Counted from the first letter of the stretch, positions 51,929 to 61,617 are shown. The stretch: DNA of 64,000 nucleotides from Phocaeicola salanitronis DSM 18170 (GCF_000190575.1 NC_015164.1:1240001-1304000), one strand, 5' to 3'. The notes: a model not told the origin generated them from the letters alone. Numbers and translations: made by a program.

Positions 51929-53920
51929 TTACCACATTTTACGCAATCTCTTTTTTATTTTTTCTTCGGACGATATTTTATCTATTGCATCTTTATCAAA
52001 ACCGTTACTTTTCAAGTATGACGCAACTCCTGCGCAGAGTTTCTTGCATTTGTCCCACTCAAAGATGCTTCCACGGTCTTCAGTGAAAGGTTCAATCCTT
52101 TCCCATTCCTTTTGAGGGAATATGTTTTTACTTAACGCAATGTAAATCCTATCAAATGAATGAGATAAGAACAATAGCGAGTTTTCATCATGCCAATTAA
52201 ATGACAGGGAAAAAATGAAACTATAATAAGTATAATCCAATCCCTCTTTATCCGAATTAAGATACACCATCCACATAGAAGGATGTGATTGTCTCACCTC
52301 TAAACATGATGGCTTTATAGTGTTGGATACAAAACGTATAGTATTGATGCCGAATGAACTTTGGTGTTCTATCCATTGTAGACATTTTTTTACATATAAC
52401 TTGCATTCCTGCAAGAGATTTTGAGGCACATCTTTTACATTGGCATAATCCAATATCTTAATCACTGAATCATCCGCATGCTTTACTATATAAGCAGCCC
52501 ATTCCTCTTCAGTTGCACAGTTAACAGAAAGTATCTTGTCAAGCAATTCATTCCACTTCGTGATTCCATCCGCCACATCTAAACTTAATGAGCGGAAGAA
52601 AATGCTGAAATGCTCGTTGTTAAAGTCTAGCCAATAACATTTTAATATAAAATCCTTGTCTTTGGAAATTAGGGGAAACATTGTCTCCCAATGCGATTCA
52701 ATGATAGGATTTATGGTTTGCTGATTCAACTGCTCTAATGCATAGGTGAGGATTTCTATAGTTGCATCATTGATTTCTTCTATGGAAGCCACATCATTAA
52801 CTAAACTATAGAAATCAGATATATCATCATCTTTCAGATTCTGAAGCCGTTTAGTGAAGCTCATCAAAGCCATATTTGCTTTGTCCATGCCCTTATATGT
52901 GACGACATCATATAAGAATTCACTTTCCGAACAGAATAACTTTACTACACGTTCGCTAAGAAAATTATCTTTAACGATGATGCCATCTTGTGATTTTGGG
53001 AATGCTGTAAATATATAATAAAGAACATCATTATAGTCCGGACGCTCAGTGTGAACATCATGCGTCATTGCTGCATCAAGTAGACGCAGTAGATTGGCAA
53101 CAGAAATAAACTTATTTTCACTGCTTCCAATATCTTTGGAAAACAGACGGATTAGATACGGGGTTTCATCATCATTCTTTAAAGATTCATTTATAATATA
53201 GCGAATTCCTTCATTGAAATTTTCTTCACTTACTTTCCCTTCCCATGGGGAATCTTTGTCTATGGACACAGCCCGTCCCCCAGTAACAAATTGCAAAGAA
53301 AATAATTCGTTTTCATATTTCCTTGGGGTATCTGTTCCTGTACATAGCGACGTATATTGTAGATATTCTACAGGGAGGTATTGAAGAAAGGATAAGATCA
53401 GTTCTTGCAATTCACACTGACTACGCTCAATCTTCAAACAAGCACCCTTATTTTTTGAAATCAGAAATGTATACAAGAATATTATTGATAAAAAATCAAA
53501 GTTCTTGAAAACAGAGTTCTTATTCAAACTTTTCATCTTTCTGTCCTCAATTTCAATCGACAAATTATAATCAGAGAAATTTTTGTTATTGGGTCTGTGA
53601 AATAAATCAATGATTGTTCTGAAATCAAATTCTTGCGATATGCCGTCAATAGGTATCAGTAATGTATGTGTCCACACGCATCCGGACCTTTCCATTTCAT
53701 CCGCATACCATGTTTTCGCTATGGCATAATATTTCTTGCTGGGTAGGGGGTAGGCTGTCAGATAGCAATCTTCCTCATTAGCATTCAAGACATGGAAGCC
53801 AGTCCAATCACTCAACTTGAATAAAAGAGCCTGGTCTTCTGGGGCAAGATTTGGCAATGAGGAAGCCAACAGCCCATGCCCCATATCGTATCCATGAAGT
53901 GTTTGTTCGATAACCATCAT
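51929..53920 (-). CDS. GAP1-N1 protein (GTPase-associated, conflict system)
   Basis: A 663-aa protein opening with the GAP1-N1 pattern: QTLHGYDMGHGLLASSLPNL, LLFKLSDWTGF and TWYADEMERSGCVWTHTLLI. The GAP1 family was described in GTPase-centred NTP-dependent conflict systems, where it is linked to double-GTPase modules. The remaining ~500 residues (GAP1 middle and C-terminal parts) are helical. It is the last gene of a five-gene leftward operon and overlaps the upstream GTPase gene by 4 bp. Predicted to couple GTPase state to an effector. Confidence 0.78.
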   Translation of the reverse strand: MMVIEQTLHGYDMGHGLLASSLPNLAPEDQALLFKLSDWTGFHVLNANEEDCYLTAYPLPSKKYYAIAKTWYADEMERSGCVWTHTLLIPIDGISQEFDFRTIIDLFHRPNNKNFSDYNLSIEIEDRKMKSLNKNSVFKNFDFLSIIFLYTFLISKNKGACLKIERSQCELQELILSFLQYLPVEYLQYTSLCTGTDTPRKYENELFSLQFVTGGRAVSIDKDSPWEGKVSEENFNEGIRYIINESLKNDDETPYLIRLFSKDIGSSENKFISVANLLRLLDAAMTHDVHTERPDYNDVLYYIFTAFPKSQDGIIVKDNFLSERVVKLFCSESEFLYDVVTYKGMDKANMALMSFTKRLQNLKDDDISDFYSLVNDVASIEEINDATIEILTYALEQLNQQTINPIIESHWETMFPLISKDKDFILKCYWLDFNNEHFSIFFRSLSLDVADGITKWNELLDKILSVNCATEEEWAAYIVKHADDSVIKILDYANVKDVPQNLLQECKLYVKKCLQWIEHQSSFGINTIRFVSNTIKPSCLEVRQSHPSMWMVYLNSDKEGLDYTYYSFIFSLSFNWHDENSLLFLSHSFDRIYIALSKNIFPQKEWERIEPFTEDRGSIFEWDKCKKLCAGVASYLKSNGFDKDAIDKISSEEKIKKRLRKMW

Positions 53921-54744
53921 TCGTTTATTAACATATATAGCGGCAATGACAAGTCATACTTAATTTCATCGCCAATCTCCACAAAAGCACGTTCCCCGGA
54001 TTTGGTTTTGTTGGTGATGACAGCATCATCGTCTATTCCTTCATAGTCAAGCCCTTGAGCACTTATGCCAATAATTAGGCTATCAGGCTGTTGGTCTTTA
54101 AGAAAATTGTATAAAACTGGTGAGTGGCTCTTCAACCAAGATTCAGGATTTTCAGGATTTATTCCATTTCCAGTCACTTTATCCCAGCATGATATGGCAA
54201 AAATCATTTTCTTAAACTGCTTTCTTCCCAAAAGATACTTCAAGACCATAATGTTTTGCGCACATGCAGACATTTTCTGCGAATTGAAAGGTGGCACTTC
54301 ATCATTCTTCTTTTCGCCTTCAACTGTGCCTATATTGTCATCATCTTCAAAATGTCCTGGGTCTAAATTATTTGCCATGTAAAACAGGGTATCGGCAGCT
54401 TCACACCAGTCGTCCAAGTCCTTACTATTCGTCATCTCGATGATTTGGCGGAAAGTTTCACCGGAGAAATCGGGAATGTTGATGTTCAGAACATTTCCGT
54501 TGTCTTTCTGCTCTATCCTCAGTTCTACACTGGATGACTTGTCTTCTGTCGTTCTGTCAACCCTTACACCTTCTAACCATTTGTCACTCAAAGATTCCAA
54601 ATGTTGTGTGTCATCAACCAACTCCCGGCTTGCTTTCATCTTCATTTTCGAGGATTGGTTTTCCAGGTTGTACCACAACCCACCAATATAAGTTGATTTT
54701 CCTGTGTCAGGTAATCCAGCCAATAGGCAATTCATCTGTTTCAT
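53917..54744 (-). CDS. GTPase 1 of the GAP1 conflict system
   Basis: A 275-aa small GTPase-like protein: Walker A (G1) GLPDTGKS at residues 10-17, a G3-like IPDFSGETFRQ in the place of DxxG, and a strand MIFAISCWDKVTG with WDK as the likely G4. The sequence between them has an acidic insert. It overlaps the next gene, and the second GTPase overlaps it, by 4 bp each, so the pair is a double-GTPase unit, as described for GAP1 systems. Confidence 0.78.
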   Translation of the reverse strand: MKQMNCLLAGLPDTGKSTYIGGLWYNLENQSSKMKMKASRELVDDTQHLESLSDKWLEGVRVDRTTEDKSSSVELRIEQKDNGNVLNINIPDFSGETFRQIIEMTNSKDLDDWCEAADTLFYMANNLDPGHFEDDDNIGTVEGEKKNDEVPPFNSQKMSACAQNIMVLKYLLGRKQFKKMIFAISCWDKVTGNGINPENPESWLKSHSPVLYNFLKDQQPDSLIIGISAQGLDYEGIDDDAVITNKTKSGERAFVEIGDEIKYDLSLPLYMLINE

Positions 54745-55658
54745 AGTTCCCTAATTTTTGTATTAATCCAATCAACATCAGAGAGAGTAGGAATATTTAT
54801 AAGCCTGCAACTTTCTACGAAATAATCAAATACCTCGTATAAATCATGATTATTCTCCATATTGTTCGAACAGATTTTAAATTGCTTATTGATTTTGGTT
54901 TGTGAAGTTTCTTCTATCATTTGTATTATTTCTTTTGCATTTGATTCAAATAATTGACAAACGTTTTTATCTTCCTTATTCAATAGGTCTATCTTGTTAA
55001 AAATCACGTCAATAATCTTCTCGTTTTTAAATACGCCTGCACTATAGAACCTTGAAATTAAGGTGTTGAATTTACTTTTAAATCCCAAGTAATTTTTGTC
55101 TATTATTAAAGCCGAAACATCTATAAAGAACACGATATGTTTGTTATAGATAAGTGACTTGTCTGCTTTTACAGCATTTGCATTGGTCGTATATTCATTT
55201 CTATAAGTTTCACCGGCTCTGTCAGAAATCACCAAAAGCAGCTTTTCATTTCCCTTTTTAAAATACATGTTTAAGAAATATCCTTCCGTATTGGTGGTTC
55301 TGTTAAACCTCTTATTAAGCTTTAATCCCACATCTCGTATGTATGCTCTTCTTTCAAAGCCAGAGAAAGTATCAGAATCATAAAAGTCATATCCGTCTAT
55401 TTGTCCTTGCGTCATAACCCTATGATACATCGAAGCGACAAAAGTTGATTTTCCAAATTCAGAAAAGCCTATCAGTGTTATCAGATGTGGATTGATTGAA
55501 CGGATGATGCCGTTTATTTGCGAATCGTCCAAGGCGTCTGAATAAAACCTGCCGGCAAGATTCGGTTCTGTTGCAAGAAGTTCACTTGTATTAACCCCTA
55601 CAATGGATTCTTGAGATTGCTCGCTTCCCTTTAATATGGCTGATTTATTGTTTTCCAT
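54741..55658 (-). CDS. GTPase 2 of the GAP1 conflict system
   Basis: A 305-aa GTPase with an N-terminal extension (about 50 residues), G1 GFSEFGKS (64-71), G3-like VISDRAGETY and G4 NKID in DVIFNKIDLLN. The SDRAGE/DFSGE resemblance to GTPase 1 shows both belong to the same family. It starts 2 bp after the GASH-like gene. Together the two GTPases probably sense a signal and regulate GAP1 and the phosphoesterase. Confidence 0.78.
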   Translation of the reverse strand: MENNKSAILKGSEQSQESIVGVNTSELLATEPNLAGRFYSDALDDSQINGIIRSINPHLITLIGFSEFGKSTFVASMYHRVMTQGQIDGYDFYDSDTFSGFERRAYIRDVGLKLNKRFNRTTNTEGYFLNMYFKKGNEKLLLVISDRAGETYRNEYTTNANAVKADKSLIYNKHIVFFIDVSALIIDKNYLGFKSKFNTLISRFYSAGVFKNEKIIDVIFNKIDLLNKEDKNVCQLFESNAKEIIQMIEETSQTKINKQFKICSNNMENNHDLYEVFDYFVESCRLINIPTLSDVDWINTKIREL

Positions 55659-55660
55659 TT

Positions 55661-56605
55661 TTAATTCAGTATAGATTCCAACAATAGTTCGTAATACACA
55701 CAGACAAAGAATTCTTTTGGAGTGAATTTCTCCTGAAGGAATGTGTCGTCTGTTATATGTTCTTCAGATATTAGTCTCAATATGACTGAGGACTTTGACC
55801 GTTCAGTCTCTTCGTTAATAATTTCTGCATCCCTTATGGTTTCAAGTATCCTGTCCAAAGTTTCTTTTTTCTGACTCTGTAGGAATTTGGATTCTCGAAT
55901 AAGTTCAAACACACCGTCATGAATGAATACACTGGGACGATTCTCGAATAAATATTGAAGAAACACCATAGCTTTCAAGTATGGATCTTGATATTGAATT
56001 TCTCCATTCCTAATCATTTCTTCCAAGTGATGTTTCCAAGCATATTTCCCTATGATTTTTAGCTTCCTCTGCTCTTCCTCTGTATTTAGAGTTGTCTTTA
56101 GTGAATTAATGTCACCAAACATTTTTCCTAAAAAATCATTGGGAAAGTCGCCACTACCGACCTCGTTGTTTTTTAAGTATGCATCCATGAAACCATATAG
56201 TTTCAATAGATAGGATGGAAATCTCAATTCTTCCCAATGTCCTTTACGTTGCACGAGGATATTTTGCAACATACAGGAGTAGATGGCTTTCTCTTTCTCA
56301 TCCTCTTTATCAATAATAGCAATATAGATAATGTAAAAAACCAATGTGTTCCACACGCATGGGGAAAGTTTCTCGTTTTCATCAATTAGTTCCCATATAT
56401 GGCTTTTTAACAGGTCTGGACAACTGTTTTTTGTGTAGTTCATAGCCAAATCTGCAAAAACATCAAAGTTCAATTTTTCATCAATAAAATTTCTACATCT
56501 TTCTTCCATCACTAAAGTAAAACTCTTATTATAAGGTATAATGAGTCCACTTTGCATGAGAAGTTCGTTTAATACGTTCTCTTCATTTATTTCATTTTGT
56601 TCCAT
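55661..56605 (-). CDS. All-helical GASH-like protein
   Basis: A 314-aa helical protein (start MEQNEINEENVLNELLMQSG; the in-frame ATG at 56617 is also possible). It has no catalytic motif. Its position between the phosphoesterase and the GTPases, its size and the acidic helical character match the GTPase-associated system helical domain (GASH). The family call is by context and pattern. It overlaps the end of the phosphoesterase gene by about 19 bp. Confidence 0.6.
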   Translation of the reverse strand: MEQNEINEENVLNELLMQSGLIIPYNKSFTLVMEERCRNFIDEKLNFDVFADLAMNYTKNSCPDLLKSHIWELIDENEKLSPCVWNTLVFYIIYIAIIDKEDEKEKAIYSCMLQNILVQRKGHWEELRFPSYLLKLYGFMDAYLKNNEVGSGDFPNDFLGKMFGDINSLKTTLNTEEEQRKLKIIGKYAWKHHLEEMIRNGEIQYQDPYLKAMVFLQYLFENRPSVFIHDGVFELIRESKFLQSQKKETLDRILETIRDAEIINEETERSKSSVILRLISEEHITDDTFLQEKFTPKEFFVCVYYELLLESILN

Positions 56606-57885
56606 AACTCTATCCATTTATTGTCTTCATTAATCTTTTTCAGAAAGTTCACATTGTTCGTATGGGATGTTTGTGTTTCATCGAAAAAGCCGTGATAAAC
56701 ACTATTGATGATACGTTTGGTGTCAAGTCTGCTCACAAATTTTACACGTATATCCCTTATAGTTACGCCATCAGGCAGTTTTGGCAGTACGGGAGCTGGA
56801 GCATTTTCCCAACGGGATGGATTAGCGTTTATTTCTATATCAAACTCTTTGGACGCTTTCTTATCATCTTCAAACTTCTTCGTTGCGTCATTCCAGCGGT
56901 TTACTCTGAGATTCATATGCAGAAAATCTCTTCCATCCATATTTTTATTGATAGATAATTCTACAATGTTGAAAACAGGGCAATATTGACAATCTTTTTT
57001 GTCTAATGCGCCTGGAGGCTGCATGGCTCCAGAGAATACCCTAACAGTACTTTTATCAGCATTTTGGAAAGCATTAGAAATATGTACATGCCCATAAAAC
57101 TGTAGTTGGAAAAACTTATCAAATTCTTCCTCAATCTTACTTCCGTTAGCCAAGTACTTGGTTGGATGATGCATCATTGAAATATAGATGTGTTTCCCTT
57201 TTTTCTTATGAAAACCATTGTAAGCGAACTTGGGCAAAAACATCTTATGGCCATTTCTCTTTGTTTCCCAATCGTCCCAATCATATTGGTCACAACTCAA
57301 AGAGGTGTTAAAGCCGTACAAGTGAACTTGATAACCGTCTAAGTTGTCGGATATTATAGCCTCCCAATACGTGTGGTCGTTGTCTGCGTCTATTTCCTTG
57401 CGTTCGATACATTTGTCCATCATCATTTCCACACTATCATAACCCGCGCTGAAATCACGATACTCTTTAAAAGGAACGAATAGATCGCGAAATGTTTCAA
57501 TATCCCCTTTCATCAGATCATAGAACATTTTGTCATTGGCTGATTCGCACGCCAATCCCGATTGGATAAGATTTCTTAATGCAGGTTTTCCTGCATTCCT
57601 TTGTTTGTCATGGTTGCCAGGAACAACATACACCTCCGACTTTTTAAGTTTGATTTTAGTGCAAATATTTTCAATGTAAGTTTGAGCTTTTGTATACTGA
57701 TCTTTTTCACCACTAAAAGCTATATCTCCGCAGATTAACAAATGGTCAAAGTTCCCATTCCCATTCTTGCAAAAACTTTCTATATCTTCCAAAAACTCAC
57801 GACGCATCAAACTGTAATCGTCTATTGCATCGGGAATGGATAACCAGTGAATATCGGAAATTTGTAAAATTTGTATTTTCCCCAT
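56587..57885 (-). CDS. Calcineurin-like metallophosphoesterase, probable effector
   Basis: A 432-aa protein with the complete metallophosphoesterase motif set: D11-x-H13 in ISDIHWLS, LLICGDIAFSGE (GD), VVPGNHDKQRN (GNHD), SMMHHPTKYL and FYGHVHISNA (GHxH). The C-terminal ~170 residues form an added beta-rich domain. Such enzymes hydrolyse phosphodiesters of nucleotides or nucleic acids; in conflict systems they can act as the effector. First gene of the operon, so its product is probably made in step with the regulatory GTPases. Confidence 0.82.
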   Translation of the reverse strand: MGKIQILQISDIHWLSIPDAIDDYSLMRREFLEDIESFCKNGNGNFDHLLICGDIAFSGEKDQYTKAQTYIENICTKIKLKKSEVYVVPGNHDKQRNAGKPALRNLIQSGLACESANDKMFYDLMKGDIETFRDLFVPFKEYRDFSAGYDSVEMMMDKCIERKEIDADNDHTYWEAIISDNLDGYQVHLYGFNTSLSCDQYDWDDWETKRNGHKMFLPKFAYNGFHKKKGKHIYISMMHHPTKYLANGSKIEEEFDKFFQLQFYGHVHISNAFQNADKSTVRVFSGAMQPPGALDKKDCQYCPVFNIVELSINKNMDGRDFLHMNLRVNRWNDATKKFEDDKKASKEFDIEINANPSRWENAPAPVLPKLPDGVTIRDIRVKFVSRLDTKRIINSVYHGFFDETQTSHTNNVNFLKKINEDNKWIELWNKMK

Positions 57886-58322
57886 ATATTCCTCAACTAA
57901 AATTATTTCAAACCTGCCCTAAATAACGGTCGTAAGTTCGATAAAATTAAATTAAAAATAGAAGTTGGTAAACAACAAAATTTGTTGTATCATTATAGTA
58001 TGAATTACAAATACAAACAAGCAACACATAGCTATATAAACCAATGGCAAAGTTACAAAAAATCTCTGGAATAACCTCGAAAAACGGGTGAAATGACGCT
58101 AAACGACTTAATATCAGAGTTGTTACGGTGTCAAATGATGACAAGCCGAAAAAGCGGAAAACGCAAAGAAAAGCGGATTTAAGAAGAAGAATGGTTTGCA
58201 AATCATTACCCGTGAAAGAGTAAGATTTAACATATGGGAGATGCTATTGCACCGTTTGTCACCGATTTGCATATCAAGGTCTAACTCGTTGATATTTAAC
58301 TTTGCAAACAAAAAAAACGAGT
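57886..58322. other. 437-bp gap before the IME integrase, probable att/integration region
   Basis: No gene is supported. It is A+T-rich to about 58060, then changes to sequence near the integrase. The IME left end must lie here or just upstream, but the core site cannot be told without the other end. Confidence 0.4.
58297..58304 (+). promoter_or_regulatory. -7 box (TAACTTTG) of the integrase gene
   Basis: An exact TAnnTTTG match, 18 bp upstream of the integrase start at 58323, giving a very short leader. The resemblance to the GTAnnTTTGC attachment core of CTnDOT-type elements is noted (TTAACTTTGC, one mismatch). Confidence 0.5.
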
Positions 58323-59543
58323 ATGGCAAGAAGTACATTCAAAGTGCTGTTCTACGTGAACGGCAGCAAGGAGAAAGACGGTATTGTCCCCATCATGGGA
58401 CGAGTGACAATCAACGGTACTGTGGCGCAGTTCAGCTGCAAGCAGACCATCCCGAAAACCCTTTGGGATGCGAAAGGCAACCGAGCCAAAGGCAAGAGTG
58501 CCGAAGCACGGAACGTCAATCTGGCATTGGACAACATCAAGGCGCAAATCATCAAGCACTATCAGCGCATATCCGACCGAGAGGCATACGTAACGGCTGA
58601 AATGGTGCGCAATGCCTACCAAGGGGTAGGAAGCGAGTATGAGACACTGATAAAGGCTTTTGACAAGGATTGCGCCAACTTCCTGAAACGTGTCGGTAAA
58701 GACCGCAGCATCGGCACGTACAAGGTCATGGTAAGGGCAAGGAACTATGTCGCAGCCTTTATCAAGTCATTCTACAGACGGACGGACATGTCCATGCTGG
58801 AACTTACACCCGACTTCATCAAGGAGTTTGCGGCTTATCTTACGGCTGAACGGGGACTGAAAAACGCCACCATCTGGCTGAACTGCATGTGGCTGAAAGG
58901 GGTGGTCATGCGTGCGCACTATAACGGACTGATACCGAGAAATCCGTTTGCGCAGTTCCATATCAGCCCGAATGTTAAGGAACGGGAGTATCTGACAGAG
59001 GACGAAATCAAAAGAATCATGGCGCACGAGTTTGACAACCCCACCCTCGCATTGGTGCGGGATCTGTTTATTTTCGCCTGTTTCACCGCCTTGTCTTTCG
59101 TGGATATGAAAGAACTCACAACGGATGAAATAGTGGAGGTGAATGGTGAGAAATGGATATTGTCGAAACGGCACAAGACAAATGTCCCGTTCCAAGTGAA
59201 GCTGCTGGATATTCCCTTGCAGATAATCGAACGGTACAAGTATCTGTCGGAAGACAAGCTGGTTTTCGGGAAAATCAACTATTGGACGATGTGCAAACAG
59301 CTGAAAAAGGTAATGGCGGAATGCGGAATAGAGAAGCAAATCTCCTACCATTGCGCTCGTCATACGTTTGGAACACTGGCTCTTAGCAAGGGGATGCCCA
59401 TTGAAAGCGTGAGCCGTGTTCTGGGACACACGAACATTGTCACGACTCAAATCTATGCGAAGATAACCACGCAGAAACTTGACAATGACCTGACGATGTT
59501 CGGCAACAAGCTGAACGCATCGTTCGGAAGTGTAACCCCATAA
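58323..59543 (+). CDS. Tyrosine recombinase (integrase) of the IME
   Basis: A 406-aa integrase (MARSTFKVLFYVNGSKEKDG). The N-terminal arm- and core-binding domains are followed by a catalytic domain with HCARHTFGTLAL (HxxR), LGHTNIVTTQIYAKI (His and Tyr nucleophile) and a Lys in ILSKRHKTN. The first catalytic Arg is replaced: the box reads FTALSFVDMKEL with Ser at that place, as in CTnDOT IntDOT. This is therefore a family trait, not decay. It excises and inserts the element by site-specific recombination. Confidence 0.92.
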   Translation: MARSTFKVLFYVNGSKEKDGIVPIMGRVTINGTVAQFSCKQTIPKTLWDAKGNRAKGKSAEARNVNLALDNIKAQIIKHYQRISDREAYVTAEMVRNAYQGVGSEYETLIKAFDKDCANFLKRVGKDRSIGTYKVMVRARNYVAAFIKSFYRRTDMSMLELTPDFIKEFAAYLTAERGLKNATIWLNCMWLKGVVMRAHYNGLIPRNPFAQFHISPNVKEREYLTEDEIKRIMAHEFDNPTLALVRDLFIFACFTALSFVDMKELTTDEIVEVNGEKWILSKRHKTNVPFQVKLLDIPLQIIERYKYLSEDKLVFGKINYWTMCKQLKKVMAECGIEKQISYHCARHTFGTLALSKGMPIESVSRVLGHTNIVTTQIYAKITTQKLDNDLTMFGNKLNASFGSVTP

Positions 59544-59555
59544 CCAAGCATAGCC

Positions 59556-59939
59556 ATGAAACGAAGCATCATAACAACAGACGGTAACGGCAACATCATC
59601 ATGCCGACCGACATTAGCGCAACCGCCATGAGCGAATGGGAACTTTGCGACCTGTTCGGAGTAACCGCCCCGACATTCCGTGCAGGGCTGAAGGCTCTTT
59701 GCAAGAGCGGAGTTTTAAGGGAATACGGGATAAGGCGAAGCATACGGGTATCCGATAATTGCTGTATGGAGGTTTACAACCTTGAAGCGATAGTTACCCT
59801 CGCTTTCCATATCGGCACATTCGGAGCGGAACGGGTACGCAATGCCGTTCTTGAAATACTGTACCTGCGAAAAGAGAAAACAAGCATCTTCTTCTCGCTG
59901 AATACCAACGGTATATCCAAATCCGAATACTTCTCGTAG
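59556..59939 (+). CDS. Small accessory protein of IMEs (probable DNA-binding)
   Basis: A 127-aa protein with TAMSEWELCDLFGVTAPTFR, a helix-turn-helix-like segment, and AIVTLAFHIGTFGAERVRNA. Proteins of this type regularly follow the integrase in Bacteroides mobilizable transposons. It might act as an excision or regulatory factor. It is followed by a terminator. Confidence 0.6.
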   Translation: MKRSIITTDGNGNIIMPTDISATAMSEWELCDLFGVTAPTFRAGLKALCKSGVLREYGIRRSIRVSDNCCMEVYNLEAIVTLAFHIGTFGAERVRNAVLEILYLRKEKTSIFFSLNTNGISKSEYFS

Positions 59940-60012
59940 CTGAATGCCTGACATAATTCACTCGGTAAGTCAGTAATTCATTAAGTCAGTACGACAGACG
60001 CTCTGATTTTTT

Positions 60013-60054
60013 CTCCCGAAAAGCGTAATCCGACATTCGCTTTTCGGGAGTTTT
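60013..60054 (+). terminator. Rho-independent terminator
   Basis: A perfect 13-bp stem (CTCCCGAAAAGCG with CGCTTTTCGGGAG) and 12-nt loop, followed by TTTT. It ends the integrase unit. The 268-bp gap to the helicase start holds this and a promoter box only. Confidence 0.8.
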
Positions 60055-60164
60055 CCGTTTGCACAACCCGTTTCCTGTCCCAAACCATTGAAAGTTTTTG
60101 TTTCGGGGGCTATTTGTCACCATTCTGCCGTGTTTTGCATAACAACCTATCCGATAATTGATTA

Positions 60165-60172
60165 TATTTTTG
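60165..60172 (+). promoter_or_regulatory. -7 box (TATTTTTG) of the helicase gene
   Basis: An exact TAnnTTTG match 35 bp upstream of the ATG at 60208. No -33 box at standard spacing. Confidence 0.45.
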
Positions 60173-60207
60173 CAGCTGGTAATTTTCAAACTTAAAACCA
60201 TTTGATT

Positions 60208-61449
60208 ATGTCAGCTATCGAACAACAGGACAGCCACAGACCGCCATCGGATGGCGGCATGGCAAAGGAAGAGTTTATCCGAGTGGGGACAACGCTCTAT
60301 AAGATTGTGGAGCAGCCCAAACTGAACGGAGGGTATATAAGGAAACGCATCGCATGGAACAACGAGACCCTGCGACAGGATTACGGCAAGGATTACATCG
60401 GCAGAGTTCCCAAGTATGACGGCTTCTGCACAGTACCCGAACACATCGGCTACCGTTCCGTGGTCGGCAAGTTCCTTAACCTCTACGAACCGATAGACCA
60501 CCGACCGCAGGAGGGCGATTTATCGCATATCCAATCTTTGGTACGGCACATCTTCGGGGAACAGTACGAGTTGGGGATGGACTATCTGCAACTGCTCTAC
60601 CTGCAACCAATTCAGAAGTTGCCTATCCTGCTGTTGGTGTCGGAAGAACGCAACACGGGCAAAAGCACCTTCCTGAACTTTCTGAAAGCCCTTTTTCAGA
60701 ACAATGTGACTTTCAACACCAACGAGGATTTCCGCAGCCAGTTCAATTCCGACTGGGCTGGCAAGCTCCTTATCGTGGTGGATGAGGTGCTGCTCAACCG
60801 CAGGGAGGATAGCGAGCGGTTGAAGAACCTCAGCACCACACTTTCCTATAAGGTGGAAGCCAAAGGCAAAGACCGTGATGAGATTGCGTTCTTCGCCAAA
60901 TTCGTGCTGTGTTCCAACAACGAGCATCTGCCCGTAATCATAGACGCAGGGGAAACACGCTATTGGGTGCGCAAGATAGACCGCTTGCAGTCCGATGATA
61001 CCGACTTCCTGCAAAAGCTGAAAGCGGAGATACCCGCCTTTCTCCATTTCCTGCAACACAGAAAACTGTCCACCGAAAAGGAAAGCCGGATGTGGTTCAA
61101 CCCCACATTGCTGCATACAGAAGCCTTGCAGAAGATTATCCGTAGCAACCGCAATCGGCTGGAGATAGAGATGTCGGAACTGCTGCTTGACATTATGGTT
61201 GCAATGGATGTGGATAGCGTTTCATTCTGCCTTAACGACCTTGTCGTACTGCTGGTGCACTCGCAGGTAAAGGCGGAAAAGCACCAAGTGCGTAAGGTGG
61301 TGCAGGAGTGCTGGAAACTGACACCTGCACCAAACGGGCTTACCTACACCACCTATCAGGGCAATTACAACAGAAGTTGTCACTATGAGCCGATAAAGAG
61401 GGTGGGACGCTTCTACACCGTCACAAGGAAGCAACTCGAATCCCTGTAA
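60208..61449 (+). CDS. SF3-type primase-helicase (DUF5906-like)
   Basis: A 413-aa superfamily 3 helicase. Start at ATG 60208 (MSAIEQQDSHRPPSDGGMAK); a TTG 6 bp earlier is in frame. Walker A is SEERNTGKST, Walker B LLIVVDEVLLN, and motif C FVLCSNNEHLP with the sensor Asn. An N-terminal ~120 residues are likely accessory. Such proteins load onto a short origin and unwind DNA for replication of mobile elements. It lies next to a primase and symmetric iterons, so a minimal replication module is present. Confidence 0.85.
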   Translation: MSAIEQQDSHRPPSDGGMAKEEFIRVGTTLYKIVEQPKLNGGYIRKRIAWNNETLRQDYGKDYIGRVPKYDGFCTVPEHIGYRSVVGKFLNLYEPIDHRPQEGDLSHIQSLVRHIFGEQYELGMDYLQLLYLQPIQKLPILLLVSEERNTGKSTFLNFLKALFQNNVTFNTNEDFRSQFNSDWAGKLLIVVDEVLLNRREDSERLKNLSTTLSYKVEAKGKDRDEIAFFAKFVLCSNNEHLPVIIDAGETRYWVRKIDRLQSDDTDFLQKLKAEIPAFLHFLQHRKLSTEKESRMWFNPTLLHTEALQKIIRSNRNRLEIEMSELLLDIMVAMDVDSVSFCLNDLVVLLVHSQVKAEKHQVRKVVQECWKLTPAPNGLTYTTYQGNYNRSCHYEPIKRVGRFYTVTRKQLESL

Positions 61450-61515
61450 TACTATCATTTTTCTGTTGAATTGTTGAATATGGGTATAAATACACTGACA
61501 ATAAACGATATACAT

Positions 61516-61617
61516 TCTCAACAAAATCTCAACAAGCCAAAAGAGAAGTTGAGAGACCACCGACACCCGTTTGTGGATTTCTCTTTTGGCGAGCGGTTTG
61601 TTGAGAAGATGTTGAGA
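61516..61617. repeat. Two inverted pairs of 9-bp iterons, candidate replication origin
   Basis: TCTCAACAA occurs at 61516-61524 and 61527-61535; in inverted orientation TTGTTGAGA is at 61598-61606 and the near match ATGTTGAGA at 61609-61617. Within each pair the spacing is exactly 11 bp, one helical turn. Between them GCCAAAAGAGA/TCTCTTTTGGC (61536-61546 and 61580-61590) forms a perfect 11-bp stem. This is a dyad around a ~60-bp centre, between helicase and primase genes. A 78-codon frame crosses it, but the repeats explain the sequence better. Confidence 0.55.

Noticed and set aside
58323..59543. Integrase as inactive because the first catalytic Arg is Ser
   Set aside because: IntDOT-type Bacteroides recombinases have the same change and are active.
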